This document shows positions 51,454 through 61,800 of a stretch of DNA of 64,000 nucleotides, one piece after another. A model generated the notes under the pieces. The model did not search any database. It saw only the letters and a list, made by a program, of their open reading frames with translations, and had not been told where the DNA came from. The position numbers and the translations under genes were made by a program. The DNA comes from Bacillus sp. CH140a_4T (lineage in GTDB: Bacteria; Bacillota; Bacilli; Bacillales; Bacillaceae_G): NCBI RefSeq assembly GCF_008923725.1, contig NZ_WBPF01000021.1, positions 375,172 to 439,171 of the forward strand, written 5' to 3'. How positions within the stretch are numbered: position 1 is the first letter of the stretch; every line of letters starts with the position of its first letter.

Positions 51454-52818
51454 TCACATCCACTTTTGTACAATCTCCTCTAAAGCCATTCCACGCGAGC
51501 CTTTTAGTAATACAACATCCTTTTTCGTTATAACTTTTAATACTTCCTCTGCTATTTTTGCTTTATTATTAAATGACTGTACTTTTCCTGTATCATATTT
51601 CTTTCTCGCTTCTTCCGCTACAATTTCAGCTAACTCTCCAAACGTGAATACATATTGAATGCTCTCTTTATTTAGCATTTTACCAATTTCTCTATGATAT
51701 GTTTCAGCATTCTTACCTAACTCCAACATATCCCCAATTACTATCATTTTTTTCTCATAGGCATTTAATTCCTGTAACGTTTCAATTGCAGCCTTCATTG
51801 AAGAAGGACTGGCATTCCATGCATCGTTAATAATCGTAAAACCTGTTTTAGCAGTTATAAATTGAAAGCGCATATGAGTAATATCAACTTGCCGCAATGC
51901 CTCCTGTATTTTTAATGTAGGAACATTGTAAAATTGACCTACAGCGATTCCAACGATCGTATTTAATATATTATGCTTTCCGTGTAAGGGGACATCGTAC
52001 TGTATATTTGAATCATTTACTTTAAAATGAACACCATATTCATCTAATTGCACGTTTGTTGGAAACAAATCATTTGTATACGTTTCACCAAATGTCTTAC
52101 AATTTATACTCAATAGATTCTTATTTTTCAAAAGCAATGGTTCATCACCATTATATAAAAACAAACTATTTCCTATTAAACCGTCAATAATTTCTAATTT
52201 AGCCTTCGCAATTTCTTCTTTTGATCCAAGCTTTTCTAAGTGAGATTGGCCGATCATTGTAATGATTGCTACATCTGGCTGTGCTATTTTTGATAAGTTT
52301 CGAATTTGTCCTTTTTCACTCATCCCCATTTCAAGTATTAAAAACTCTGTATCTCTTTCCATTTCTAAAATTGTTAACGGCAAACCGATTTGACTATTAA
52401 AATTGCCCTTTGTTTTATGCACACGATAAGTTGTATTTAAAATTGTGTTTATTATATCTTTTACTGTTGTCTTACCATTACTACCAGTAATTCCGATTAC
52501 TTTTACATTTAGCTCTTTTCGATAAAATTGTGCCAATTGTTGCAAAGCAAACAAAGTGTCATCTACAAATATAATTGCTACCCCTTTTGGCGGAGTGCCG
52601 TAAGACTTTTTCCATAAAGAAGCGACAGCTCCATTATCCATTGCCTCTTTCACATAATCATGTCCATCTTTCACTCTAATAATTGGGACAAACAAATTCC
52701 CTTTCTTAATTTTCTTGGAGTCAATACAGATACCTTGTATCTCCATATTGTGAAACGATTCTCGTAATCCTTCTCCATCTACTACCTCTTCAAGTTTTTT
52801 TAAATTCATTTGAATCAA
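51454..52818 (-). CDS. murF: MurF-like UDP-MurNAc-tripeptide D-alanyl-D-alanine ligase
   Basis: The protein is about 454 residues from a TTG at 52818, which has AAAGGTGATGA eight bases upstream; an ATG six codons earlier lacks a ribosome site. The Mur ligase ATP loop ITGSNGKTT is near residue 110, GNFNSQIGLPL follows, and NDAWNASPSSMKAAI near residue 315 is the MurF-type motif. MurF adds D-Ala-D-Ala to the UDP-MurNAc-tripeptide in the cytoplasm. The gene is not next to ddl or other cell-wall genes, so it may be a paralogue with a specialised role rather than the housekeeping MurF. It ends just upstream of the aspS T-box promoter. Confidence 0.85.
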   Translation of the reverse strand: MIQMNLKKLEEVVDGEGLRESFHNMEIQGICIDSKKIKKGNLFVPIIRVKDGHDYVKEAMDNGAVASLWKKSYGTPPKGVAIIFVDDTLFALQQLAQFYRKELNVKVIGITGSNGKTTVKDIINTILNTTYRVHKTKGNFNSQIGLPLTILEMERDTEFLILEMGMSEKGQIRNLSKIAQPDVAIITMIGQSHLEKLGSKEEIAKAKLEIIDGLIGNSLFLYNGDEPLLLKNKNLLSINCKTFGETYTNDLFPTNVQLDEYGVHFKVNDSNIQYDVPLHGKHNILNTIVGIAVGQFYNVPTLKIQEALRQVDITHMRFQFITAKTGFTIINDAWNASPSSMKAAIETLQELNAYEKKMIVIGDMLELGKNAETYHREIGKMLNKESIQYVFTFGELAEIVAEEARKKYDTGKVQSFNNKAKIAEEVLKVITKKDVVLLKGSRGMALEEIVQKWM

Positions 52819-52900
52819 ATCATCACCTTTTTCCATTTTATTACATAAAAATTGTGTTTTTTACGCATATTAATTAACAAATTTAAAGCGAGGTGTGTAT

Positions 52901-53383
52901 ATGAAAAAAACAATAAGTTTCTTTCTCCTTTTGTTATGCCTAATCGTAGTAAATGAAACGTACGCCTATTCACCAAAATCTTTACCAATCTCCCAAAACT
53001 CTGATCAATGGCAAGTGAATATTGATGAACCAAAAAAAATAAGCAAAAAGATGCTTCAAACTAAAAAAGATGAAGTTCAAACATATCAATTTTCAGTAAA
53101 AAATGTCGGAAACAGTGAAGTATATAACGTACAAGTCGAAGTATTCCGCAACGAGCCAAAAACGAAAACAAAATATGAACTTTTCTCACGAAAGGAAAGT
53201 CGCTTAGCAAGTGGAAAAACTGGATTTGAGCATACTAATTTTCCAGTTTCTACAAAAGCAGATGAAGTTGATGTAATCATTACTTGGCAAGAACACCCTT
53301 TCCGCTCTATGAGAAACGGCCAAAAAGTTGAGTCTAGAAAATTTAAAGAGCATTTTGTTTTTAAAGATGAAAAAAATAACTAG
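52901..53383 (+). CDS. secreted protein of unknown function
   Basis: The 160-residue protein starts at ATG 52901 (MKKTISFFLLLLCLIVV) with GAGGTG upstream. A signal peptide ends at about residue 24 (TYAYS). The mature part of about 135 residues has beta-rich segments such as VQTYQFSVKNVGNSEVYNVQ and VDVIITWQEHPF, suggesting an immunoglobulin-like fold like those of DUF-type WxL or pilus-related proteins. I do not recognise the family. It is transcribed divergently from the MurF gene and stands alone. Confidence 0.7.
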   Translation: MKKTISFFLLLLCLIVVNETYAYSPKSLPISQNSDQWQVNIDEPKKISKKMLQTKKDEVQTYQFSVKNVGNSEVYNVQVEVFRNEPKTKTKYELFSRKESRLASGKTGFEHTNFPVSTKADEVDVIITWQEHPFRSMRNGQKVESRKFKEHFVFKDEKNN

Positions 53384-53448
53384 AATGCAGATAAATTCAC
53401 ACTACCATTCCTATAGCTTACTTTACTAGTACCAGTTCATAAGCAAAT

Positions 53449-53485
53449 TAAAAAGTCGTGGCTTATAAATGCCACGACTTTTTAC
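53449..53485. terminator. bidirectional terminator before the metalloprotease gene
   Basis: AAAAGTCGTGGC and GCCACGACTTTT form a perfect 12-bp stem directly beyond the metalloprotease stop codon. Confidence 0.88.
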
Positions 53486-53486
53486 A

Positions 53487-54998
53487 TTAATTCGTACTAA
53501 TTCCTCTCGCTGCCCAAATACGATCGATATCAGCAGCATGTTGTCCTCCATATAAAAGAGCATCCGCTTGCTTAATTGCTTTTGCTCCATCACTGAATTT
53601 AGAGTTTGGTGTTAATGACCAGTGCGATTGTAAAATAATTTTTGTTGCAACATCACGGCCAAAAGTTTGTGCCATCTCATATTGTCCTTGCGACCAAATT
53701 TCACCATCAGCATGTACTTGATTTTTTAAATCTTTCGGATACACTTTATTCGTATCTAATCGGCGCAGGCATGTTGGATCTGAACTAGAGTAAGCCGCCG
53801 CATCCCACTCTCCAACACATGCTTTTCCATATCCTGTAGTCGATACAGCATCTTCATACGTAGCACCTAAGAAGTCGCCAAACCCTTCTCCCATCGCTCC
53901 GCCTTCTGCTGAACTACCAAAACCAGGAACTTGATTATCTTGAATCGAATGCCCGTATTCATGTGCGATAATACCAGCATCTTCTGCATCATCTACTCCG
54001 CCAGTACCGAAAGTTAAAGCTTTCGTTGTCGGAGAATAAAATGAGTTATCAGCCGTCGTTCCATTCACATTCACTTTAATAGAGCGATTATTAATATTTT
54101 TAAAACCTAACCCTTGAATGTAACGCTGTAATGTATCAATATGATAATACGACATAACATCTTCAAAGCTATCATTTGCGCGTGTATAGTTGAATTGTAA
54201 ATTTGCAGATTTCGTTTTTGCTTTGGAAGAAATCGTTACATACTCTCCAATTAAAAATCCTGTTCCATCTAAACCTTTTAACGTAACAGTCTTCAATTGG
54301 TTCGTTAGCGCAGTTGAATCTGCATCGTTATTATCTTTTAATCCTGCTAAACTCCCGCTTGATACGATAGGGTTAGGTAAAAATACTTTTCCTGTTCCTT
54401 CTACTTTTCGGTTTATATCAACCTTTTTAATTAACTTTCCATTTTCTGCATCAATAAATGTTTCCCATGCACCAAACGGGTTATTAGAATGGACTATAAC
54501 TTTATATACTGGACGAGCAATTCCTTCTTCCACAATATATCCGAATTCTTTCTCTGTAGGAGCCCATAAGTTTTGCTCACTTGCTTCCCCAACATACGCC
54601 ATTGATTTTTGAATTGCATCTTTTTCACTAATTTTTGTCGTTACTTCCTTCATACCTTTAACGGATTGATAATCAGAAACAGCAAGTACTCCTTTTCCCT
54701 CTCCGTTAAGAGTAACTGTAATTTGTTTTGAAAATACAGGTGCACCATTAACAACTTGTTGGAACCTAACATATGAAGCTACTGACGTTTCTGTTGTAGA
54801 AATATATTGTAAGTCTGAAAGGTCTGTTTTTAATCCATACTGCGCAGCATTTTCTTTTAAATATTCAGTTGCTTTTTTCTGCGGCGAATAAGCTTCTAGC
54901 TTTACTTGCTGCTGTTTTTCCAATGCCGAAGCCGTAGAAATCGTCCCCATTACTAACGGTACAGTCATTGCCATTGCCACCATTTTTTTATTAAACAT
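53487..54998 (-). CDS. secreted zinc metalloprotease with FTP/PepSY propeptide (M4/M36 type)
   Basis: The protein is about 503 residues from ATG 54998 (MFNKKMVAMAMTVPLV) with AGGGGGA eight bases upstream; more upstream in-frame codons are not supported. A signal peptide ends after ASA at about residue 24. The propeptide (about 40-205) has FTP and PepSY features (YLKENAAQYGLK; KISEKDAIQKSMAYVG). The catalytic domain carries HEYGH (zinc His pair and Glu) followed by GGAMGEGFGDFLGAT, whose Glu is the third ligand. The GEGFGDF pattern resembles fungalysin-like M36 as much as thermolysin. It presumably degrades extracellular protein. A long 5' leader of about 300 bases precedes it. Confidence 0.88.
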   Translation of the reverse strand: MFNKKMVAMAMTVPLVMGTISTASALEKQQQVKLEAYSPQKKATEYLKENAAQYGLKTDLSDLQYISTTETSVASYVRFQQVVNGAPVFSKQITVTLNGEGKGVLAVSDYQSVKGMKEVTTKISEKDAIQKSMAYVGEASEQNLWAPTEKEFGYIVEEGIARPVYKVIVHSNNPFGAWETFIDAENGKLIKKVDINRKVEGTGKVFLPNPIVSSGSLAGLKDNNDADSTALTNQLKTVTLKGLDGTGFLIGEYVTISSKAKTKSANLQFNYTRANDSFEDVMSYYHIDTLQRYIQGLGFKNINNRSIKVNVNGTTADNSFYSPTTKALTFGTGGVDDAEDAGIIAHEYGHSIQDNQVPGFGSSAEGGAMGEGFGDFLGATYEDAVSTTGYGKACVGEWDAAAYSSSDPTCLRRLDTNKVYPKDLKNQVHADGEIWSQGQYEMAQTFGRDVATKIILQSHWSLTPNSKFSDGAKAIKQADALLYGGQHAADIDRIWAARGISTN

Positions 54999-55052
54999 AG
55001 AACCACTCCCCCTAATAAAGTAGCTCAACCTTATCCCATTACCACTAGGCAA

Positions 55053-55292
55053 TCATTCCCCACAAAATGGGGGGATAAAAATTGAATCTAGGAGTAATTC
55101 TCTATAAATAATTCTATTACCTTTCCATTTAGGGTGAGTGAAATTTTCTCAATATTTATGTGTAAAATGAAAACAATACTTTAGAAATAAATTTTCACAG
55201 CATTTTAATTAGTGTGTTATAGAGAAATAAATTTTCTAGAGGTCCTATCGAATGGATTACGCGGAAAATAGCCGGATAAATGTTCATCATAC
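55053..55292. other. intergenic region upstream of the metalloprotease
   Basis: AT-rich, with no convincing frame. It must contain the metalloprotease promoter on the complement. No clear operator was found. Confidence 0.4.
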
Positions 55293-55327
55293 AAAAAGGA
55301 AGTTGGAATCATTCCAACTTCCTTTTT
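55293..55327 (-). terminator. terminator of ileS
   Basis: AAAAAGGAAGTTGGAA and TTCCAACTTCCTTTTT form a 16-bp stem with a short loop, just beyond the ileS stop. Confidence 0.9.
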
Positions 55328-55329
55328 CT

Positions 55330-58300
55330 TTATTGAGCCGCGCTTAATTTAATACGGACTTTCGTCTCACCTAATGATAGTTCATCGTCTTCATTCGTTA
55401 AGTGATCGTATGTAAATCTCTTAACGAGTAAATTTTCTTCCAATAAATCTTTATGGTTCGTTAATGTTCGCTTTAGTTCTTCCTCTGTATCAAGAATAAC
55501 ATCAACTCGTAAATTAACCGGTAAATTTAGTTGCTTACGATATTCTTGAACCGCTCGAATAAATTCACGCGCTACTCCTTCTTGTAATAATTCTTCCGTG
55601 ACATTCGTATCTAACATAACTGTATATTGTCCGTTAGTCGTATTAGAGAATCCTGATTTTGCAACTTTCTCTACTACTACATCTTCAGCTGTTACCGCTA
55701 CTTCTTCTCCTGGTGCAGCTTCGTAAACTGCCCTTCCTGTAGATACAAAGTTTTGTACTTCTTCTTGTGGCAGTTGTTTTAACCAACCATTTACTGCATT
55801 CACACTTTTACCAAACTTCGGCCCAGCCGTTTTGAAATTCAGCTTTAATTGATAGGATGTGTATTTCGTTTCATCGAGTTCAACATGGAACTCCTTCACA
55901 TTTAACTCATCCATGACGATATCACGATAAGATTCCCAATCCATATCATTCTCATTATGTGCTAGTAATACAAGTTCTGCTAACGGCTGTTTTACTTTTA
56001 AGGAATGCTGATTACGATTACTTCTTCCAAGTTCAACAACTTGTAAAACTGCATCCATTTCCGCTTCTAGTTTCGGCTGAAGTAGTGATTCATTTACAAC
56101 TGGGTAATCCTCTAAATGAACACTATTTCCAGTTAAATTTAAATGAATATCTTCAGCGACAAACGGTGTAAATGGTGCAATTAATTTACTAATTGTCACA
56201 AGTACTTCATGAAGTGTCTCATACGCAGCTGCTTTTTCAGCATTCATACCAGATTCCCAGAAACGATTACGTGAACGTCTTACGTACCAGTTACTTACTT
56301 CATCTACAAGCGACGCGATTTCACGAGCTGCATTCGTAAATTGATAATCATCAAGTACTGTTCTCACTTTTTTCGTTGTTCTATGCAATCTTGATAATAC
56401 CCATTCATCCAATTTCGTCCGCTTTGCATCATATGTTTCTTTCGGATTGTACTCATCTAAATTTGCATATAAAACGTAGAAGCTATACACATTCACTAAT
56501 GTATCTACAAATTTAGATTTTGCCTCCAGTACTGTTCTTTCAGAAAAACGCTTCGCATTCCACGGAGCACTATCAACGAGTAGCGCCCATCTTAAAGCAT
56601 CTGCACCAAACTGATTTACTAAATCAACTGGATCTAGTGCATTCCCTTTACTTTTAGACATTTTCTGTCCTTCTTCATCTAATACATGCCCTAGTGATAA
56701 CACTCGTTTATAAGGCACTTTTCCTGTATATAGTGCTGCTACTGCTAATAAACTATAAAACCATCCGCGTGTTTGATCAATGCCTTCTGCAATTACATCT
56801 GCTGGAAACTGTTCTTCAAACAACTCTTTATTTTCAAATGGATAATGATATTGCGCAAATGGCATGGAACCACTATCAAACCAAACATCAATTACTTCTG
56901 GTGTACGATTCATTGTACTTCCGCATTTTTCGCAGCAAACTTGCACTTCATCTACATATGGCTTATGCAATTCTAAATCTTCAGGTGTTTCTTTCGTACT
57001 ATGCTTTCTTAAATCAGCAATGCTTTTCGGTGCGAATTGATGATCGCAACTTTCACATTCCCATACGTTTAATGGTGTTCCCCAATATCTATTTCGGCTA
57101 ATATTCCAGTCCACCATATTTTCTAAAAACTTACCAAAGCGTCCATGTTTCATATGGTCTGGATACCAAGTAACAGAATCGTTATTTTGCAAAAATGTAT
57201 CTTTAATTGCAGTTGTTCGGATTAACCAACTCTCTCCTGCATAATAAAGAAGTGGTGAATCACAACGCCAGCAATGTGGGTAGCTATGTTCATACTTTTC
57301 TTTATGATATAGTAAGCCTTCCTTCGCTAAATAACGAACAATATCCACGTCACAATCTTTTACAAATTTCCCTTTCAAAAATGGTACTGCTTCTGTATAC
57401 TCACCTTTCTCATCTACAACATGCAAGAATGACAATCCTTCACTTTGAACGACTCTATAATCGTCCTCCCCATATGCTGGAGCGATATGAACGAGTCCTG
57501 TACCACTATCTGCCGTGACAAAATCTGCTGCGATAACGTGATAGCCATTTGTAACTTCTTTCATTGAAAATGGCGGTATATAAGATGTGTTTACTAATTC
57601 TTCACCTTTATGAACAGATAATACTTCATAGTCTTCTTTTAATACATCTTGTACACGTTCTTTCGCAACAATGTATACATGACTTTCCTGTTTCGCTTTC
57701 ACGTATTCCATATTTGGATGTACAGCGAGCGCAACATTTGCTGGAAGTGTCCAAGGTGTCGTTGTCCAACCTAGGAAGTATTCATTTTCACTATCTTTCA
57801 CTTGAAACTTAACTGTTGCACTTAAGTCTTTTACTGTTTTATACCCTTGTGCAACCTCATGTGAACTTAGTGAAGTTTGACAGCTTGGGCAGTATGGTGA
57901 GACTCTATGCCCTTTGTACAATAATCCTTTTTCATGAATCGTTCCTAAAATATGCCATACACTTTCGATATATGGATTCTTTAGCGTAACGTATGGATCA
58001 TCCATATCTACCCAATAACCGATGCTTTCAGTAAATTCACGCCACTGCTTCTCATATGTGAATACACTCTCTTTACACTTCTGAATAAATGGCTCAATTC
58101 CATACTCTTCAATTTCATGTTTACCAGAAATACCGAGTTGCTTCTCAACACCTAATTCTACAGGTAAACCGTGTGTATCCCATCCCGCTTTTCGTAGCAC
58201 TTTATAACCAGCCATCGTTTTATATCTCGCTACTACATCTTTAATTGTCCGTCCAAGTGCATGTCCGACGTGTGGTAAACCGTTCGCCGTTGGTGGTCCT

Positions 58301-58431
58301 TCATAAAATACGAAAGACTGTGCGCCTTCTCGATTCTGAATTGATTGCTCGAAAATACTTTGCTCGTTCCACTGCTTACGAATACGTGTTTCTCTCCCTA
58401 CAGCTGACTCTTTTACATCTACTTTCTTCAT
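55330..58431 (-). CDS. ileS: isoleucyl-tRNA synthetase, type 2 (eukaryote-like)
   Basis: The class I enzyme charges tRNA-Ile with isoleucine. At 1033 residues it is longer than the roughly 920-residue bacterial type 1 enzyme and matches the eukaryote-like type 2 (IleS2). HVGH (residues 54-57) and KMSKSKGN are the ATP-binding signatures, with an editing domain between them, and [15 protein letters not shown] and [13 protein letters not shown] are typical of the family. Type 2 enzymes are known to resist mupirocin, and B. cereus group strains can carry one beside a type 1 gene. The T-box upstream has an ATC specifier. The start is ATG 58431 with AGGAG upstream. Confidence 0.93.
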   Translation of the reverse strand: MKKVDVKESAVGRETRIRKQWNEQSIFEQSIQNREGAQSFVFYEGPPTANGLPHVGHALGRTIKDVVARYKTMAGYKVLRKAGWDTHGLPVELGVEKQLGISGKHEIEEYGIEPFIQKCKESVFTYEKQWREFTESIGYWVDMDDPYVTLKNPYIESVWHILGTIHEKGLLYKGHRVSPYCPSCQTSLSSHEVAQGYKTVKDLSATVKFQVKDSENEYFLGWTTTPWTLPANVALAVHPNMEYVKAKQESHVYIVAKERVQDVLKEDYEVLSVHKGEELVNTSYIPPFSMKEVTNGYHVIAADFVTADSGTGLVHIAPAYGEDDYRVVQSEGLSFLHVVDEKGEYTEAVPFLKGKFVKDCDVDIVRYLAKEGLLYHKEKYEHSYPHCWRCDSPLLYYAGESWLIRTTAIKDTFLQNNDSVTWYPDHMKHGRFGKFLENMVDWNISRNRYWGTPLNVWECESCDHQFAPKSIADLRKHSTKETPEDLELHKPYVDEVQVCCEKCGSTMNRTPEVIDVWFDSGSMPFAQYHYPFENKELFEEQFPADVIAEGIDQTRGWFYSLLAVAALYTGKVPYKRVLSLGHVLDEEGQKMSKSKGNALDPVDLVNQFGADALRWALLVDSAPWNAKRFSERTVLEAKSKFVDTLVNVYSFYVLYANLDEYNPKETYDAKRTKLDEWVLSRLHRTTKKVRTVLDDYQFTNAAREIASLVDEVSNWYVRRSRNRFWESGMNAEKAAAYETLHEVLVTISKLIAPFTPFVAEDIHLNLTGNSVHLEDYPVVNESLLQPKLEAEMDAVLQVVELGRSNRNQHSLKVKQPLAELVLLAHNENDMDWESYRDIVMDELNVKEFHVELDETKYTSYQLKLNFKTAGPKFGKSVNAVNGWLKQLPQEEVQNFVSTGRAVYEAAPGEEVAVTAEDVVVEKVAKSGFSNTTNGQYTVMLDTNVTEELLQEGVAREFIRAVQEYRKQLNLPVNLRVDVILDTEEELKRTLTNHKDLLEENLLVKRFTYDHLTNEDDELSLGETKVRIKLSAAQ

Positions 58432-58465
58432 CTACAATCACTCCTTTTGAATATTTTAAAGCACA

Positions 58466-58736
58466 CAAAAAACCCGTCCCTATGAAGTAGGGACGGGTTT
58501 AACCGCGTTACCACCCTAATTCTATTAGCTCTTCGCTAATAGCACTTAGCAACGTACTATCATACGTGTTCTTTGTAACGGTAGACATCCGTCCGGGCTT
58601 ACTTATTTTCAGCCTCGGCTCCTCGGAGATGATTTTCAAATAACGTCTGCACACCGGCTTTCAGCTATACACCGGCTCTCTGGGGAACAATTCATTATTT
58701 TACTCGTTCTCGTCTTCAGATTTGTATACTTTATTA
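58466..58736 (-). promoter_or_regulatory. T-box riboswitch of ileS, specifier ATC (Ile)
   Basis: On the complement the leader has GAGAGCCGGTGTATAGCTG, the specifier region TTTGAAAATCATCTCCGAGG with ATC at 58628-58630 (a second ATC directly before), the T-box TTAGGGTGGTAACGCGG (58501-58520) and the terminator AACCCGTCCCTA/TAGGGACGGGTT with a T-run (58468-58500). Confidence 0.93.
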
Positions 58737-58742
58737 AAAGCT

Positions 58743-58772
58743 ATTTTATGCCATTGGGCAATAAATTGTCAA
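58743..58772 (-). promoter_or_regulatory. promoter of the ileS T-box leader
   Basis: A perfect TTGACA (58767-58772) is 18 bases from TAAAAT (58743-58748). Confidence 0.7.
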
Positions 58773-58824
58773 CTAATTCGAAATATATATTTAATTATAC
58801 CCTTTTTTCACAATTCCTATACAA

Positions 58825-61800
58825 TTATTTCTTAAATTCTTGTATTCCAGCTAAATCTTCATCTCCTTCAATAAGCTCAGCAAAGAATCCTGATTCATCC
58901 TCACGAAGAACAATTTCAAGCTCTTGCTTCGCCTCTTCAATTCTATTTAACTGTGCTAAATAACAAGCGCGATCGTATCTTGCTAACAAATCACTCGCAT
59001 CTATTGTTAATACATCATTTGTTATTTTTTCTGCCTTTAGTGTTTGTCCGGCACCATGATACGAAGATGCTAAAGAAAGAAGAATTGCTGCTTCATTTGG
59101 ATGATGTATAGAAGCATTTTCTAATACATGAATTGCCTCTTCAAACCTTTCTTGACTTTGATACATTTCTCCTAAAGCAAGAAACGCTCTACTTACAAAC
59201 GGTGTTTGCTCCATTAATTGTAAGGTAATCTTTTCTGCTTTTCTTTCTTCTCCTATTTTAAAGAATACTTGTGCTTGTAAAAGAAGCGTATCATAATCAT
59301 CTGGTAACTCTCGAACCATTTGCTTCGTTAATTCTGAAGCATCCCGTAACATGTCTTCTTCCTCACACGCCATGAAAAGATTTACAAGTTGATTCGCTAC
59401 ATCGTAATCCCATTTATTTTCTAACGATATTTGCAATACATCTATCGCCTCTTTATACATCGCCACATTCTCGTAAAATAGTGAAAATCGCTGCGCTGCC
59501 ATACTATTTTTTTGATTTAATTTTAACGAAATTTCATACAAATCAATGATTGTAGTAATAATCGAAATTTCTTTCGCACGGTTTTTCATACGATAAAAAG
59601 CTCTCGTAATTATGGATTTCTTCGGCTGTTCATTTTGTTGACGTTCAATCCATCTTTCCGTCACCGCAGATGCAGCATACATAAATGCCATACTTCTTTC
59701 TGCCTTCTTCACCTTTAATGTATGAAGAAAATCTCGTATGTTAGACAATTTCTTATGTTGTTCTATCGCTTTTACATACACATCAAATATTCGTTCATTA
59801 TTTGCATCTTTTTGTATAACTTTCATTGCAATTTCAATTGCTTTTGCATTCCTTTTTTTCACTAACACTTTGGCATAATGATATAGAACTTCTATATGCT
59901 CACTATCTAATTGAAGTGCCTCTTCAATCTGTGCTTGTTCTTTATCTATTTCATCCATCGCTCCATACACATATGCAATCGCATCTAATCGCCATATTTC
60001 AGGTGCTTCGTCCGCTAATTGTTCTAGTTCTGTCAATAACTCTTCCTGAAGACTCATTTCTACTGAAAGCTGTGCCAAATATTCCATATTAATATGCATC
60101 GGCTCTTCTTTCATAGCCTGAACCATATGACTTTGTTCTTTAGAACGATTTTCTTCTTTTTCGTATATTTCTGCAAGCTGTAAATGTACACCTTCGAAAT
60201 TCTCATCAAGCTCTAAACATGTTTCATACGCTTGTTTTGCTTCTGTCAATTGCCCTAATGCCATAAGTGTTTCACCAATTCGGTAATACGGTAATGCCGT
60301 TTCCTTTTGTTCTATCGCCTTATTATACCTTTTCATCGCTTGGCCGTACTGCCCAATAGATTCATATAAAATACCTGTATAACAGCCGTATTCACTTACT
60401 TCATTTCTTTCTTTCTGTAACGTTCTTAAGAATGCTATACCTCTTTGTACAAATACCGTTCCTTTAATTCGATTCACATATTCATCTAACGCACTTGCCA
60501 CATTATATTCGCTCTGCTTTATACCACTCTCTAACTTAGACAAAGCTACTTTAAACCCTTCTTCATTTCCACCAAGTTCAACCTCAGCATCCCATAGAAC
60601 CATTCCCGCATTCATAAGAAAATCTTGGCTCTTTTCAATTTGTTTTTCGATACCGAGAATATATTGTTTCGCTTCCTTGTATTGTTCTTTCGCCATATAA
60701 ACTTGCGTAAGTCCAAAGTGAGAATAAACATCATCATGATTTTCTTCTAATGCACGATTATACAATGTTTCTGCTTCTTCCAGACTATCATTTTGAAAAT
60801 GATAGTCACCGAGTTTTACATATAGAGGTGCCTTATCGTCACAATTCTCAATACCTTTTAATAAAATTTCTTTCGTACTTTCCTCATCCTTCAAATCAGA
60901 CTCGTATATTTCCGAAAGTTTCGTATAGATGTAAGGTGCATTACTATCCAAATAAATCGCTACTTTAAGCCCTTTTATCGCTAAATGTAATTTCCCTAAA
61001 TGATGCGCACATCTCGCGCGCTCATACCATACATGTGCCTCATTTTTATATTCTTTTAACAAATCATTAAAGATTTCATACGCTTCTTCATATCTTTCTA
61101 AATCTATTAATATTAACCCGTGATTCGTTAAAGTGAATCGTTCTGGACTACGCTCCAAGGCGACTTGAGAAAACTGCAATGCCTTTCCAGATTGGTCGAT
61201 ATACATATATGATAAAGCGAGAAAACTCCAAGCAATCGGCTGATCTGCGTCTAATTGTAACGAAGAACGAAAACTAGCAATCGCTTCTACATAACTTTCC
61301 TGCTCAAAAGCATACCTTCCGTTTATTAAATGATATAAGGCACGATTATTTTTCTTCTCAACACTCGCAAGCATTTGCCCAGCTTTTTCTAGTTCTTCAA
61401 GGCGAATAAAGCACTGTGCACCATGCAATTTAACAAAATCTGATTTCGGAAACTTCTCCATTAACTTTTCAATACAACATATAATAAACTCATTATCTAC
61501 TTCAACATCTAAATGCTTAACCGTATATAACCACGTATTCGGATTATCACTCGTCTCTTTTAAAAATTGTACTAAGTTATGAATCCCCTCTTTATCATGT
61601 TCATCTAAATGATCCGTAAGAGAAAAAATGGATTTAAAATAATGATGTTCTTCTTCATCTAAAAATGATAGCTGTTCCTTCTTTTCTTTCGGAACAAACG
61701 TAATCGCTAAACACCCTGTATAACGATATTTTTCTTGTAACTTACTATATTCCACAATAACTGGTTCTATAAAGTTCGGATCTTGAACATAAAAAGCTTG

